Source of the DNA: a virus | Length of the DNA stretch: 30,678 nucleotides | Strand: one strand, 5' to 3' | Virus record (IMG/VR): IMGVR_UViG_3300009370_000118 | Location: 1-30,678 of that record | Part shown: one piece after another, positions 1-8,707 of the stretch | Layout: each line of letters opens with the position of its first letter | Position numbering within the stretch: position 1 is the stretch's first letter | Translations under genes and position numbers: made by a program | Notes under the pieces: generated by a model | Seen by the model: only the letters and a program-made list of their open reading frames with translations | Told to the model about the DNA's origin: nothing | Database searches by the model: none

Positions 1-367
1 GGGCGTTGACATTGATTGGTCTGCTGTTAACGAAAGGCACGGCAAGGCGTTGGAACACATCCAAAAAGCCTCCGCTGATTGGTTGTCAGGTTCAAACCCA
101 TTTCTGCGCGGGCCAGCGGCATCCAGCGCAAAAGGTTCAAACTGGGTTAAGGACGCAGTTGGCGACCCAGCAGCAGCAGACACAGCAGCAGCGGCAGCAG
201 CAAAAGCCTGGTCAAAGCCCAGCCTGCAACTGAACAGCCTGCAACGAATCGGCGCTGCCGTCACGCAGTCGGCCGACCCGATAGCGATTGAAAAGAGCAA
301 CAACAAGCTGCTGACTAACATTGCACGCAACACAAAGAAACTTGCCGACGAAACCGACGATTTTTAG
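1..367 (+). CDS. Tail tape measure protein, C-terminal part (start lies at the other end of the window)
   Basis: An open frame enters from base 2 with no start codon of its own and ends at TAG 365-367. It gives about 121 residues rich in Ala, Ser and Asn, including an alanine run around bases 170-210 and a closing segment with polar helix character. The reading frame matches the tape measure gene that runs off the right end of the window: the last two bases (CA) plus base 1 (G) make one Gln codon and the frame continues. Tape measure proteins set tail length inside the tail tube. The role is inferred from this join and from the tail genes on either side; the sequence of this part alone is not diagnostic. 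Confidence 0.7.
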   Translation, partial: GVDIDWSAVNERHGKALEHIQKASADWLSGSNPFLRGPAASSAKGSNWVKDAVGDPAAADTAAAAAAKAWSKPSLQLNSLQRIGAAVTQSADPIAIEKSNNKLLTNIARNTKKLADETDDF

Positions 368-370
368 ACC

Positions 371-1318
371 ATGGCAGACGTAAAAGGTTATCAGCTAGTG
401 CAGCAAAACCCAACCATCACTTGGGATAAATCTGCCGGCTTCAATTACACGAAGGAGTTTGAAGGCGAAACCAAGGCCGTGCGCGGATTGTTTGGCCGCT
501 ACGTTCGCGACGGCGGCGCCAGCAGCATAAGGTTTGAGCCTGAAGGCGCTACGGCCAAGCTGTTCGTCAATTATGCCAAGGACGTTTGGGGCGGCAGCAG
601 CGTGACTGAAACGCCTGTTGAAGTTTGGGAACTGGACGGCAACGACCAGGAATATAGCCTCTGGGAACATCCAACAATCAAGGCGATAGATTTCGAGAGT
701 TTTTCATCTACCGACTCTGCTACAAGTGTCGTTTTCAACGCGAACGACATTCAGCGCGACCGAATTAGAAGGCATTTAGAGGTTGACGTTGAAACCGACG
801 ACGATGGCAACGTAACCATTCCTTCATTTTTGTATGCCGCAAGTAGCAGCAACCCAGCAGCATCCACCGACATCAAAGAGCCAAAATGTCATCCAGACTT
901 AAAGGCTATCTATTATCATCTTATTAAGGAACAAGACTCATTCCAGCGGCCGCAGCCGACGCTGCGCCATACTTTTACTTTTTCCCAGGGTTACAACTAC
1001 GGCGCGGAAGTCATCCAGCGGGCATTCGGCAACGTCAACAGGATCGTGACGCCGGCGCAACTGTTATCCAATGCGACAATCGGCGAGCCTTCCCTGGATG
1101 CCGCAATGTCCACAAGCCTGGCCAACGTCCACACCTACAGCGTGCCAACCGGCGTCAGCACCAGCACCTACCAGCAGACCATCGACGGCATCACATATCA
1201 ATGGGGCTGGCTTAAAGGTGCGCCCAAGATAATCAGCGAAGGCCGTCGCAAGGTTACAGTCACGCAGGAATGGAAACTGGAGTTGTGGTCAACCTGGATT
1301 TATTCAATTGCAAGCTGA
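371..1318 (+). CDS. Phage tail protein of unknown type (315 aa), downstream of tape measure
   Basis: Starts at ATG 371, three bases after the tape measure stop, and ends in an ATGA overlap with the next gene. The product has no signal peptide or membrane segment and is mostly mixed beta-like sequence with many aromatic residues (for example GFNYTKEFEG near the start, and QGYNYGAEVIQRAFGNVN around residues 205-225). The C-terminus, about residues 270-315, has repeated Trp and is strongly beta (YQWGWLKGAP, EWKLELWSTW). I do not recognise a named family. Its place directly after the tape measure is where distal tail or baseplate hub proteins sit in siphophages, so a tail-tip role is inferred from position only. 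Confidence 0.6.
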   Translation: MADVKGYQLVQQNPTITWDKSAGFNYTKEFEGETKAVRGLFGRYVRDGGASSIRFEPEGATAKLFVNYAKDVWGGSSVTETPVEVWELDGNDQEYSLWEHPTIKAIDFESFSSTDSATSVVFNANDIQRDRIRRHLEVDVETDDDGNVTIPSFLYAASSSNPAASTDIKEPKCHPDLKAIYYHLIKEQDSFQRPQPTLRHTFTFSQGYNYGAEVIQRAFGNVNRIVTPAQLLSNATIGEPSLDAAMSTSLANVHTYSVPTGVSTSTYQQTIDGITYQWGWLKGAPKIISEGRRKVTVTQEWKLELWSTWIYSIAS

Positions 1319-1533
1319 TGCTTCAACCTCCGACCAAACTTTCCGAAACTAAACGACTTTACTCCTGGCTGAATCAGTTGTTGGCCTACACTCGCAGCCT
1401 TCAGCTTCGCGCAAACGCCGATGTGCGAATCAGGCGAGACACCAACGGAACACAAGTTGACGTCAAGCGGCCTCGCAGAATGTCCTCCGGCGGCAGCGGC
1501 AGCGGCGGCAGCGGGGCGGCTGTATGGCTGTAA
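1318..1533 (+). CDS. Small structural/linker protein (71 aa) with Gly-Ser tail
   Basis: Start ATG 1318 forms ATGA with the stop of the previous gene, which is the usual coupling in this genome. An in-frame ATG at 1270 lies inside the upstream gene and is less likely. Residues 1-50 hold a helical stretch (KRLYSWLNQLLAYTRSL) followed by a short basic beta-like segment (RIRRDTNGTQVDVKRPRR). The last 15 residues are a Gly-Ser linker made by a GGCAGC-type repeat at about 1489-1513. The gene ends inside the start of the large fibre gene (10-base overlap). Small proteins of this kind often sit before fibre genes in marine-type phages. Function is unknown; a connector between tail tip and fibre is an inference. 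Confidence 0.6.
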   Translation: MLQPPTKLSETKRLYSWLNQLLAYTRSLQLRANADVRIRRDTNGTQVDVKRPRRMSSGGSGSGGSGAAVWL

Positions 1534-4500
1534 ATTACTTAACAGGAAACGAACAGCCCACAGCGGCCAGGATGAATACGCTGTGGGCCGAAGTGGACGA
1601 CATTGCCGGCAAGGCGTTGGACGACAAATCCTGCCTGCTGGTTTTAGACCATACCGACCGCGCTCTATTCGGGCAGCCATTCTATTCGTTCACAGCCACC
1701 AACCATACCAGCAGCGACTACACAACCTTTCGCGGGGCAATCGGCGCCGGCTCAAGCAAGACGGTTTCAGTTTCCACGCACGACCAGGCGAGCTACGACA
1801 CAGCGGCAGCCGGCGCCACGATTGCGTCAACCGACACAACGAACTTTTACGCCAAAACAGCCGACACGTTGAACCTGGAGAAGTCGTTGAAGGCGCACAC
1901 AAGGGTCGTCGGTTCCGACACGCTTTACCTGTGGGAAGATCGGTTGCCGCATCCTTGCAAGGTTTGGCGCTATGCCGTCGCGGAAATAATAATCGGCGAC
2001 CATTCCGGCACGTTCACTTTTGACGACTCTTGGAATCAATTTAATTTTTTTCGCATTCACAACCTCACGCAGTCAGCCGTCACAATCAATTTTGGCAGCG
2101 GCCCGCACCATTCGTTCAGCATTGACAAAAACGGCCAGCGTTGTGTCCGGCGGGATAGTGTTTCAAGTGGGTACGATTCAAGTTACGCCTACGTTTGGAA
2201 GGTTAAAAAAGACGACCCGCGTTTCCTGAAGTTCACAAGTCACGACGGCAGCCTGGCGCAAACCATGGAGGCCAACAACGTCACCAACCCCAGTTGGCTT
2301 TACAAGTTTTTTGATGAACTGGCCGACGGCGATTTCATTTACCTGGACCCGCACACATGGACTGACATTGGCAGCGCCTACCAATCCGCATCAATCCTGC
2401 CGGCCATAACGACCAGCACAATTGCCGGCGACCTGGTTTACACTCGCGGCAACTGGTCGAGGGCATACCAGGCCAGCAGCGGCGGCAGTTTCACCACCGC
2501 AAGTTTCAACTTCCTGGGCTTCTCAAACCTGCAAACAATCCTGACGGCCTACGGTATCAGCAACTCGACCGTCGGAAATTATTTGCAACTGGCCCAGGAC
2601 ACAACCAACAACCTGCACAACCTTGCCGGCTACGAAACCAACCTGTTTACCTACCGCGACAACTTCAGAGTAGCTGATTTGGTGAATGGCACCGTTGACC
2701 TGGAAACAGAGTTTTACCGGCCGCCATTCGGCAGCGTGCCGGCGGCCAGCCCAACCAGGAGTGCAATCAATTTTCCGCAGGACTTTAGTGGCTACCTGTC
2801 GGCATCTACCTACGGCGCCGCCTATGCCGGCCACAGCACGACTCTGGCACAGGTTGGCACAGCCATGGTTGCCGACATGGCCATCGAGGACAACCAAATG
2901 GCTGGCACTCCGACAATCACAACGACCAGCACAACCGAAGGCCCAATCCTGACCTGGACAGAGGACTGGCACCTGGGAACAGCCAACCCCAACACGACGC
3001 ACGGAGTCACAACCGACAACCTGGCTTGGTTTATTGGCCTTGAAAAAACTTTGAACAGTTCCGGCCGGCTGGCCTTCATGCGTTACTGGCACCTGAACAC
3101 CGTCAGCGTTGCGTCTGGTTATTCATTCAGCAGCGCAGGCTGGCCGACAGGCTGGCTTGATTCTGGCAGCGGCCCTGTCAAACAGCACGACCGAATTTTC
3201 GAGGGAGGCAGGAAGGTGCGCCGCTACGGCACAAAGGATTCCGACGGCACGCACAACGACATAACGGCCGACCCTGTTGGCGTGTCCGGCGCCGACTTTG
3301 GCCAGGACGACATTGAAACCCTGACCGACACGGCAATCAAGACCCAGGCCAACAGGTTTGCCTTGTCGGTTCCGACATTCTCAAGCGGCGACATAGACAA
3401 GGCGAACCTGCCAATCGTCATCCCTGATGGCGCCAGCGAGTACCACAACAACAGGTCAAACGAATCCTGGTTGACGGCCAACCTGGCAAACCTTCGCACG
3501 ACGTCGCCCTCGTTTGATTGGTCAACCATGCTTGGCAGCGCCTACATCCGGCTGAACCTGCTGAAGGAACATTTCAACGACCTGGCAACCTACTGCAAGA
3601 AGGTCAAACGCATTCGCACGCTGGACTTTGGCCAGGTTTGGTTTGGCGGCACTAAATTTCCTGCCAGCAATGGCGGGATGTTTGACACAAGCGGCGACAC
3701 GACCAGCAAGGTGAAGCCAAAAACAGCATATGCCCTCTGGCAGCACACTCCATCACCTACCACAACAGCCGCCTGGACTGATATTGGCGCCACCATCAGC
3801 ACCGACGCCGACCTGCCAAATAGCGTCAGCGAACTGTCGAGAGTCAACGAGGTTACAACCCCGCCGTCGGTTGCGCTTGCCTCGTATCAAAGCACAGCCA
3901 TTCAGGCCGAACTGGCAGACGTTCGTTGGGTAACAATCACCAACGCCATGGCCATCGCCGCCAGCCTGGGCTTCAAGTTCAGGATGGTCTGCTGGTCAAG
4001 GTCGTTGGCCTACAACTACACAACCACAGCCGACACCAACCAATCATTTGACCAGGCAACCGGCGGCGAGTATGTCCTGCAAGGGGATGCCCGCAAGGAA
4101 ACTGGCAGCCCAAGTTCCGGCCCTTACCCAACGCCAACCCTGACAGGTTCAAGCCTTACACAGTCGGCTGACACGCAATACTTCTCACACGCCAACAACA
4201 ACGCGCTTTATCCCGCCTCGTCAATTGCCCTGGAACATAACAAGGATCATTCGACGGCCATCGTCACAGAGACAAGCCCAAGCACGCGCTACGCCCAGTT
4301 GATAAGCGAGTCGGCCATCACTCTGCACCTATATGACACTAGCGTAAGCGGCAGCATTGCCACGCTGGCCAAGCAGTTGGTTCAATCCGGCAGCGACCCT
4401 GCGGCCGGCTTTGTGGACAACGGCAGCGCCACAACAGCGACTTACTCCCAAGGCACGCACAACCTGGCGCCCAGCAGCAGCACGCAGCAGCACAGGTACG

Positions 4501-4535
4501 CCCTGGAACTGGCGGCAACAACCCACAGCGCCTAG
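1524..4535 (+). CDS. Large tail fibre / receptor-binding-like structural protein (1003 aa)
   Basis: ATG 1524 overlaps the end of the preceding gene. The 1003-residue product is rich in Thr, Ser, Asn, Ala and Gly with scattered aromatic residues and few charged residues, as in extended beta-rich fibre and tail-tip proteins. The N-terminus (MAVNYLTGNEQPTAARMNTLWAEVDD) looks like a helical attachment segment, followed by beta-rich sequence. Cysteines are few. No enzymatic motif (depolymerase, lysozyme or peptidase) is apparent. It is the largest gene of the window and is followed by further fibre-like genes, so a host-contacting role fits. The exact family is not recognised; a baseplate protein or virion-associated protein of another kind is possible. 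Confidence 0.65.
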   Translation: MAVNYLTGNEQPTAARMNTLWAEVDDIAGKALDDKSCLLVLDHTDRALFGQPFYSFTATNHTSSDYTTFRGAIGAGSSKTVSVSTHDQASYDTAAAGATIASTDTTNFYAKTADTLNLEKSLKAHTRVVGSDTLYLWEDRLPHPCKVWRYAVAEIIIGDHSGTFTFDDSWNQFNFFRIHNLTQSAVTINFGSGPHHSFSIDKNGQRCVRRDSVSSGYDSSYAYVWKVKKDDPRFLKFTSHDGSLAQTMEANNVTNPSWLYKFFDELADGDFIYLDPHTWTDIGSAYQSASILPAITTSTIAGDLVYTRGNWSRAYQASSGGSFTTASFNFLGFSNLQTILTAYGISNSTVGNYLQLAQDTTNNLHNLAGYETNLFTYRDNFRVADLVNGTVDLETEFYRPPFGSVPAASPTRSAINFPQDFSGYLSASTYGAAYAGHSTTLAQVGTAMVADMAIEDNQMAGTPTITTTSTTEGPILTWTEDWHLGTANPNTTHGVTTDNLAWFIGLEKTLNSSGRLAFMRYWHLNTVSVASGYSFSSAGWPTGWLDSGSGPVKQHDRIFEGGRKVRRYGTKDSDGTHNDITADPVGVSGADFGQDDIETLTDTAIKTQANRFALSVPTFSSGDIDKANLPIVIPDGASEYHNNRSNESWLTANLANLRTTSPSFDWSTMLGSAYIRLNLLKEHFNDLATYCKKVKRIRTLDFGQVWFGGTKFPASNGGMFDTSGDTTSKVKPKTAYALWQHTPSPTTTAAWTDIGATISTDADLPNSVSELSRVNEVTTPPSVALASYQSTAIQAELADVRWVTITNAMAIAASLGFKFRMVCWSRSLAYNYTTTADTNQSFDQATGGEYVLQGDARKETGSPSSGPYPTPTLTGSSLTQSADTQYFSHANNNALYPASSIALEHNKDHSTAIVTETSPSTRYAQLISESAITLHLYDTSVSGSIATLAKQLVQSGSDPAAGFVDNGSATTATYSQGTHNLAPSSSTQQHRYALELAATTHSA

Positions 4536-4581
4536 CCTTCGCTTGCAAATTGTCCGACCTGCCGGAGTCTAGCACCGGCGT

Positions 4582-5484
4582 ATGGCGAACAAATGGGAAC
4601 TGACGGTTAACCTGACCGACCGGCAATTCGTAACAAGCCGTTACGATTCAAGCACCTTCACCCTGGATAAACTTTACCAGGGCGATGTGCTGCCGCTTCG
4701 CGTGCGCCTGGTAACAGTCAACCAGGCCGGCGGCCTAACCGACCCTTTCGACCTGGTAACTGCCGGCAGCATCGAGGTTGCCATCGTCACGCCTGACCGA
4801 GCCAGCCCTGTCAAACTGGCCACAACCGGCGCCGTGTCCATTGCGGCTGATGGTTCCGACTACTACGCCGACTGCACGCTGGCCCTGAACACCAGCGAAA
4901 TCAACGGTTTGCTGACAGGCAGCGCAACCAGCGCCAGCAGCACCATTGAAATCGAGTACATCAACGGCAGCAACAGCCTGACGCCGGTGCAGCAGTCTGT
5001 GACGATTCAGGCCCATGGCATCGACTCGGCCGCTTCCTCGCCTTCACCGACAAGTAGCTACTACACGACGACGCAGACCGACGCCAATTTTCTGGCCTCG
5101 GCTGGCGGCACAATGTCCGGCGACCTGACCCTCTCAAATGCCAGCAAGCTATTCGTCAAACGCAAGGACGACACAGCCATCACAGGGGCCGGTAACCATA
5201 CGCTTGACCCTGGCAACGGCACATTCATCAAACTTGGCGCCCTGTCGGCTGATGGTGTCCTGGTTGGCATTAGTGGCGGCGCCGACGGCCGCGTGCTGAT
5301 CGTCTACAACTCCGACGACACAGACGAACTGCGAGTGGCGCACGACAGCAGCAGCGAAAGCACGGCCGCCAATAGAATTTACACAACGACAGCCGCAAAC
5401 GTGGACATAGTGGCACGCGGCACGGCAATGCTAATTTACGACGCAGCGGCAAGCCGTTGGGTTGTTATCAACATATCACCATAA
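4582..5484 (+). CDS. BppU-like baseplate / fibre protein (300 aa)
   Basis: Starts at ATG 4582, 46 bases after the large fibre gene, in a short gap that shows nothing else. The first 130 residues form a beta-rich domain (KWELTVNLTDRQFV, LDKLYQGDVLPLRVRLV) like the N-terminal domain of BppU-type upper baseplate proteins, which hold receptor-binding proteins. A low-complexity Ser/Thr/Pro stretch follows at about residues 150-165. Then comes a fibre-type segment around residues 172-190 (LASAGGTMSGDLTLSNASKL), the common TMSGDLTL pattern of tail fibres. The C-terminal 110 residues are again beta-rich. The family call rests on these patterns and on the fibre neighbours; I could not test it by search. 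Confidence 0.6.
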   Translation: MANKWELTVNLTDRQFVTSRYDSSTFTLDKLYQGDVLPLRVRLVTVNQAGGLTDPFDLVTAGSIEVAIVTPDRASPVKLATTGAVSIAADGSDYYADCTLALNTSEINGLLTGSATSASSTIEIEYINGSNSLTPVQQSVTIQAHGIDSAASSPSPTSSYYTTTQTDANFLASAGGTMSGDLTLSNASKLFVKRKDDTAITGAGNHTLDPGNGTFIKLGALSADGVLVGISGGADGRVLIVYNSDDTDELRVAHDSSSESTAANRIYTTTAANVDIVARGTAMLIYDAAASRWVVINISP

Positions 5485-5493
5485 TTTAGAACA

Positions 5494-5802
5494 ATGGGAC
5501 AACAAACATTCGGCAGCATAATCAAAACGGTATCGGCGACAGGCACGCCGGAGGCATTGGGCAGCAGCGGCGTGCGAGCGCACAGCGTTACCTTCATTGG
5601 CTTGAAGGCCGCCAGGACTGACAACGCCGGCAAGGTCTGGATTCAACCAGGCAGCGGCGACGGCACGGCCGCCATTCCATTGTCGCCTGGCGACGATGTG
5701 ACTTTCACGGCAGGGGCCGAGGATGGCTACTTCAGCGCCGACCAGTTTTACATCGACGTTGAAACGGCCGGCGACGGCGTGGTGGCATTGTACGATAAAT
5801 AA
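5494..5802 (+). CDS. Small beta-rich virion protein (102 aa)
   Basis: Starts at ATG 5494, ten bases after the BppU-like gene, and ends ten bases before the C1q-tipped fibre gene. The sequence is a compact series of predicted beta strands (SVTFIGLKAAR, GKVWIQPG, IPLSPGDDVTF, FYIDVETAGDGVVALYDK) without signal peptide, membrane segment or cysteine. This is the look of a small jelly-roll or Ig-like phage protein such as a fibre accessory or decoration protein. Position within the host-recognition block favours a fibre accessory role. The function is inferred and no named family is recognised. Confidence 0.5.
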   Translation: MGQQTFGSIIKTVSATGTPEALGSSGVRAHSVTFIGLKAARTDNAGKVWIQPGSGDGTAAIPLSPGDDVTFTAGAEDGYFSADQFYIDVETAGDGVVALYDK

Positions 5803-5811
5803 GGCACGCCC

Positions 5812-7746
5812 ATGATTACGATTAACAAAGCCAACCCCACAAGTGGGGAAATCACCAGTAGCCTGACGAACAGCGCAGACGGGGGCGCGGGGCTGCACTT
5901 CGACGGTGCGGCTGGTACTTATGTCGATTGCGGCGATACGACCGCAATGGATGGGGCAACTCAATTTAGTATGGAGTTCATTGCCTCGACATCAGCTACA
6001 AGCACTGGATTGTTGATGTCTAAATCTTATTCCGCGCATATGTTCAAGTTGCAGTTTAATGCGGCGGGAACAATCACCGCACACATAAACAACGGCTCGA
6101 CTCTGGCATCTCCGACAACAAGCGGCACATACAATGATGGCAACCCGAAGCACATTGTTCTCACTTGGGACAACGCCACCGTTAGCATCTACGTCAATGG
6201 CAATCTGGATGGAACAGCCGCTCTGGCCGGTGGTTCACTTCCCGATACAACGGACAAACTTGCGCTTGGAGCAGAGTTAAATTCTTCAACCAGCAATGTA
6301 AACAATTTCGATGGGATTATTTACAGAGCGAGGTTGTTCAACTACGTCATCGACCCGACTCGCTTTTACGAAAATAGCACCGTGCCGTTTGCCGACCAGT
6401 ATGGGTCGGTGAAGTCGAACGAAGCGATGACCGCGAACGATGGGCCGTACAACACAATCGTTCGCTCGACGCTGACGCAAGCAACCGTTGGTTCTGCAAC
6501 TGCCTCCAAGTTGATGGCTGACTCAACGGCTTCCAGCACTCATTATGCGCGTGACGATGATGGTTCAAGCATCTTCACCACTTGGGATAAGCTGTTTATT
6601 ATCACAGCCGACATTTATATTCCCAGCGGCAACAGTCTGGTGGACGGGGTTGCGTTCAGCAATCACGATCCAGTTGTTGGGAGCGCAAACACTTTCCTAG
6701 TTTCAACAACCTCCGGCGAGGATGTTGGTCAAACAATCGCTGCCGATACTTGGGTAACGGTTACAACGACAGCAATCACTTTTGAAGACAAAGCGTGGGA
6801 CTTGGGGCTAACGCTTGCTGACGGCACTGCGGTAAGTTTTACCGGCAACGGTTCTGATTATATCGGAATCAAAAACCAGAAGATTCAACAGTCTGGCTGC
6901 GTGGCTGACTACGACCTAGCTTTCGCCAACCCGACCCAATCGACGATGGTGCAAGACCGCGCTGGTGCGGCTGACGGCACTTCGTCTGCAACGGGTGTCA
7001 CGCAAGTCACGCCGATTGAGCAGTTGAATAGTAAGTCGGCTCGCATAGGAACGAGTGCGGCTACACCGGCAGATGGTGAGGTGGTGGTGAGTGGTAACGT
7101 GGGGATTGGCGGCTCGCCGACTAACAAGTTGTCCATTGAAGACACGACCGGCATTGTTGGTATGAACATTAAAGCCGCCACAGACAACCTCGCTTACATC
7201 GATTTTGGCGATAGCGGCGACTCAAATATTGGCGGCATCAATTATAATAATAATGATGACACGCTAAATTTACGAGCGGGGAACACTAATCGCCTCACCA
7301 TAAACAGCGCGGGAGCGGTTACAATGCCAAGCACTCCGGCGTTTTCTGCTAAACCCGCCGCACACCAATACAATATCGCCGTAGCCACGGAAGTTGACAT
7401 TGTTTTAGCCACGGAAATATTTGACCAAGGCGCAAACTTCGCAAGCAATACATTTACTGCTCCAGTTGCGGGGCGTTATCAATTCAACGCAACTATCGCG
7501 ATGGAGTACCTCGACTCGGCGGCGACATATTATCAAATCCTATTAGTCACAAGCAATCGAACGTATACATACACATTCGACCCCGATTTTGGCCAAGACG
7601 CAACTTATTGGGAGATTGGTAATTCGTTTTTGGCAGATATGGACGCAAGTGACACCGCCAAGCTGCGATTCTATCAAAGCAGCGGTACAGCACAAACTGA
7701 CATTATTGAATCCCGCACATATTTCAGCGGATTTCTTGCGTGTTAG
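5812..7746 (+). CDS. Tail fibre with LamG-like N-terminal domain and C1q-like C-terminal tip (644 aa)
   Basis: Residues about 26-190 resemble a LamG/concanavalin A-like sugar-binding domain: LHFDGAAGTYVDCGD, FSMEFIAS, then HIVLTWDNATVSIYVNG and a closing FDGIIYRARLFN strand. Residues about 420-500 carry the usual fibre pattern VSGNVGIGGSPTNKLSIED and LTINSAGAVTMPSTPAF. The last 130 residues (SAKPAAHQYNIAV, EIFDQGANFASNTFTAPVAG, RYQFNATIAMEYLDS) match the C1q/TNF-like trimer tips found on many phage fibres. Together they suggest a trimeric receptor-binding fibre that contacts cell-surface sugar or protein. Base usage differs from the genes to the left: far fewer GGCC and GCCGGC words. This fits a horizontally exchanged fibre. 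Confidence 0.75.
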   Translation: MITINKANPTSGEITSSLTNSADGGAGLHFDGAAGTYVDCGDTTAMDGATQFSMEFIASTSATSTGLLMSKSYSAHMFKLQFNAAGTITAHINNGSTLASPTTSGTYNDGNPKHIVLTWDNATVSIYVNGNLDGTAALAGGSLPDTTDKLALGAELNSSTSNVNNFDGIIYRARLFNYVIDPTRFYENSTVPFADQYGSVKSNEAMTANDGPYNTIVRSTLTQATVGSATASKLMADSTASSTHYARDDDGSSIFTTWDKLFIITADIYIPSGNSLVDGVAFSNHDPVVGSANTFLVSTTSGEDVGQTIAADTWVTVTTTAITFEDKAWDLGLTLADGTAVSFTGNGSDYIGIKNQKIQQSGCVADYDLAFANPTQSTMVQDRAGAADGTSSATGVTQVTPIEQLNSKSARIGTSAATPADGEVVVSGNVGIGGSPTNKLSIEDTTGIVGMNIKAATDNLAYIDFGDSGDSNIGGINYNNNDDTLNLRAGNTNRLTINSAGAVTMPSTPAFSAKPAAHQYNIAVATEVDIVLATEIFDQGANFASNTFTAPVAGRYQFNATIAMEYLDSAATYYQILLVTSNRTYTYTFDPDFGQDATYWEIGNSFLADMDASDTAKLRFYQSSGTAQTDIIESRTYFSGFLAC

Positions 7747-7774
7747 AAATTTGAAATAAAACATACGAAATATT

Positions 7775-8083
7775 ATGGACATCGAAAAACGAACATTAAC
7801 GGCAACCGAGGAATCGGTTTTGAAAAACGACCTACTCGACCCGCAAGATTGGGTGACGGACGCGATAAACGGCAAAGTGGCAAACTGCACCAAGCGAATG
7901 ATTGCGGAGTGGTTGCCGAAACTTTACGCCGACGAATCGGTAACACAAATCCCCGCGAACGAGGATGAGGTTGTCGCGCTAATTGTTGCGCGAGATGATT
8001 ACAAAACCCGCACCGAAAGAGACGCAGAAGCAGCGGCCCAAGCGGCGGCAGCACCGGCAGCGGAAGAAGCACCAGCGGAATAA
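7775..8083 (+). CDS. Small protein after tail fibre (102 aa), Ala/Glu-rich C-terminus
   Basis: Starts at ATG 7775 after an AT-rich 28-base gap and belongs to the same low-GGCC block as the fibre before it. The first 75 residues are a charged helical domain (LTATEESVLKNDLLDPQDWVTDAINGKV, CTKRMIAEW). The last 25 residues are low complexity (AEAAAQAAAAPAAEEAPAE). Such short proteins often follow fibre genes in marine phages and are either fibre chaperones or unknown. No motif fixes the function. The closing APAE residues are shared with the next gene product. Confidence 0.55.
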   Translation: MDIEKRTLTATEESVLKNDLLDPQDWVTDAINGKVANCTKRMIAEWLPKLYADESVTQIPANEDEVVALIVARDDYKTRTERDAEAAAQAAAAPAAEEAPAE

Positions 8084-8101
8084 TCAGAAGGCGAATAGTA
8101 T

Positions 8102-8392
8102 ATGACTATAAAAACAGTCCCCACAGAAGCACTCAACGCAAGTATCGTTGAGGTTAAACTAAACTCGGCGCAGATGTTCGGAATGCAGTACAGCTTGGAG
8201 TGTTATAGCACTCGCCAATTAACGGACGAGGAAGGCAAACCAGTCGCAACCGGCTTGATACATACCGAGTTGCTGCAAGTCACCGGCCCGAAGTGGCGCG
8301 ATTGGACGCCAGACGCAGCCGACAGCGACGAGGCGTACATTGCCGGACTCGCGTTGACTCAATTAAATTTAGAGGCTGCGCCGGCAGAATAA
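8102..8392 (+). CDS. Hypothetical protein (96 aa) in fibre accessory block
   Basis: ATG 8102 follows the previous stop by 18 bases with a purine-rich AGAAGGCGAA upstream as ribosome site. The product is soluble, with predicted beta strands (SIVEVKLNSAQMFGMQYSLECYS, GLIHTELLQVTG) and an acidic, Ala-rich end (LNLEAAPAE). Base usage still resembles the fibre cassette (few GGCC words, AT-rich wobble). The domain resembles no family I can name. Position suggests a fibre accessory or a gene that travelled with the fibre. Confidence 0.55.
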   Translation: MTIKTVPTEALNASIVEVKLNSAQMFGMQYSLECYSTRQLTDEEGKPVATGLIHTELLQVTGPKWRDWTPDAADSDEAYIAGLALTQLNLEAAPAE

Positions 8393-8413
8393 AAAACACG
8401 CCAGGGGGATGGG

Positions 8414-8707
8414 TTGGACTTTGGGGCATTTCTCGAACAGCACGGATTCGCGGCGGCGGCAGCCATCGCGGCCGGTTGGTTCGTGGTTCGCCTGGTCAAC
8501 TTCACCCTGGACGACCTGCGGGCCTGCCTCGCCTCGATGGAGGAAAAATTCAAAAGCCTTGAAGGCATCACGATCAAACTCATCGAACGCCACAACCAGA
8601 CCGACAAGACGCTGGCAGAGGTTAGCGAACGCCTGGCACGCCTTGAGAAACAGGCTGAAGCCAATTATGAATTTATCCGTTCCCAACAACCGACTCGCCG
8701 ACGTTAA
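8414..8707 (+). CDS. Membrane-anchored coiled-coil protein (97 aa), holin- or inner-spanin-like
   Basis: Start is TTG 8414, placed six bases after a strong CCAGGGGG ribosome site. The frame is closed upstream by the stop of the preceding gene, and the ATG at 8409 belongs to another frame. Residues 10-30 are a hydrophobic segment (FAAAAAIAAGWFVVRLV). Residues 35-85 are a heptad-like coiled coil (FKSLEGITIKLIERHNQTDKT then LAEVSERLARLEKQ). The chain ends in a basic tail (QPTRRR). An N-terminal anchor plus a coiled coil fits an inner-membrane spanin or an XhlA-type lysis accessory. Its 3' end overlaps a lipoprotein-like ORF in another frame. Confidence 0.6.
   Translation: MDFGAFLEQHGFAAAAAIAAGWFVVRLVNFTLDDLRACLASMEEKFKSLEGITIKLIERHNQTDKTLAEVSERLARLEKQAEANYEFIRSQQPTRRR

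Noticed and set aside
4536-4581. Possible regulatory element in the gap between fibre genes
   Set aside because: Only a short imperfect CCGG inverted word is visible; nothing firm enough to call.
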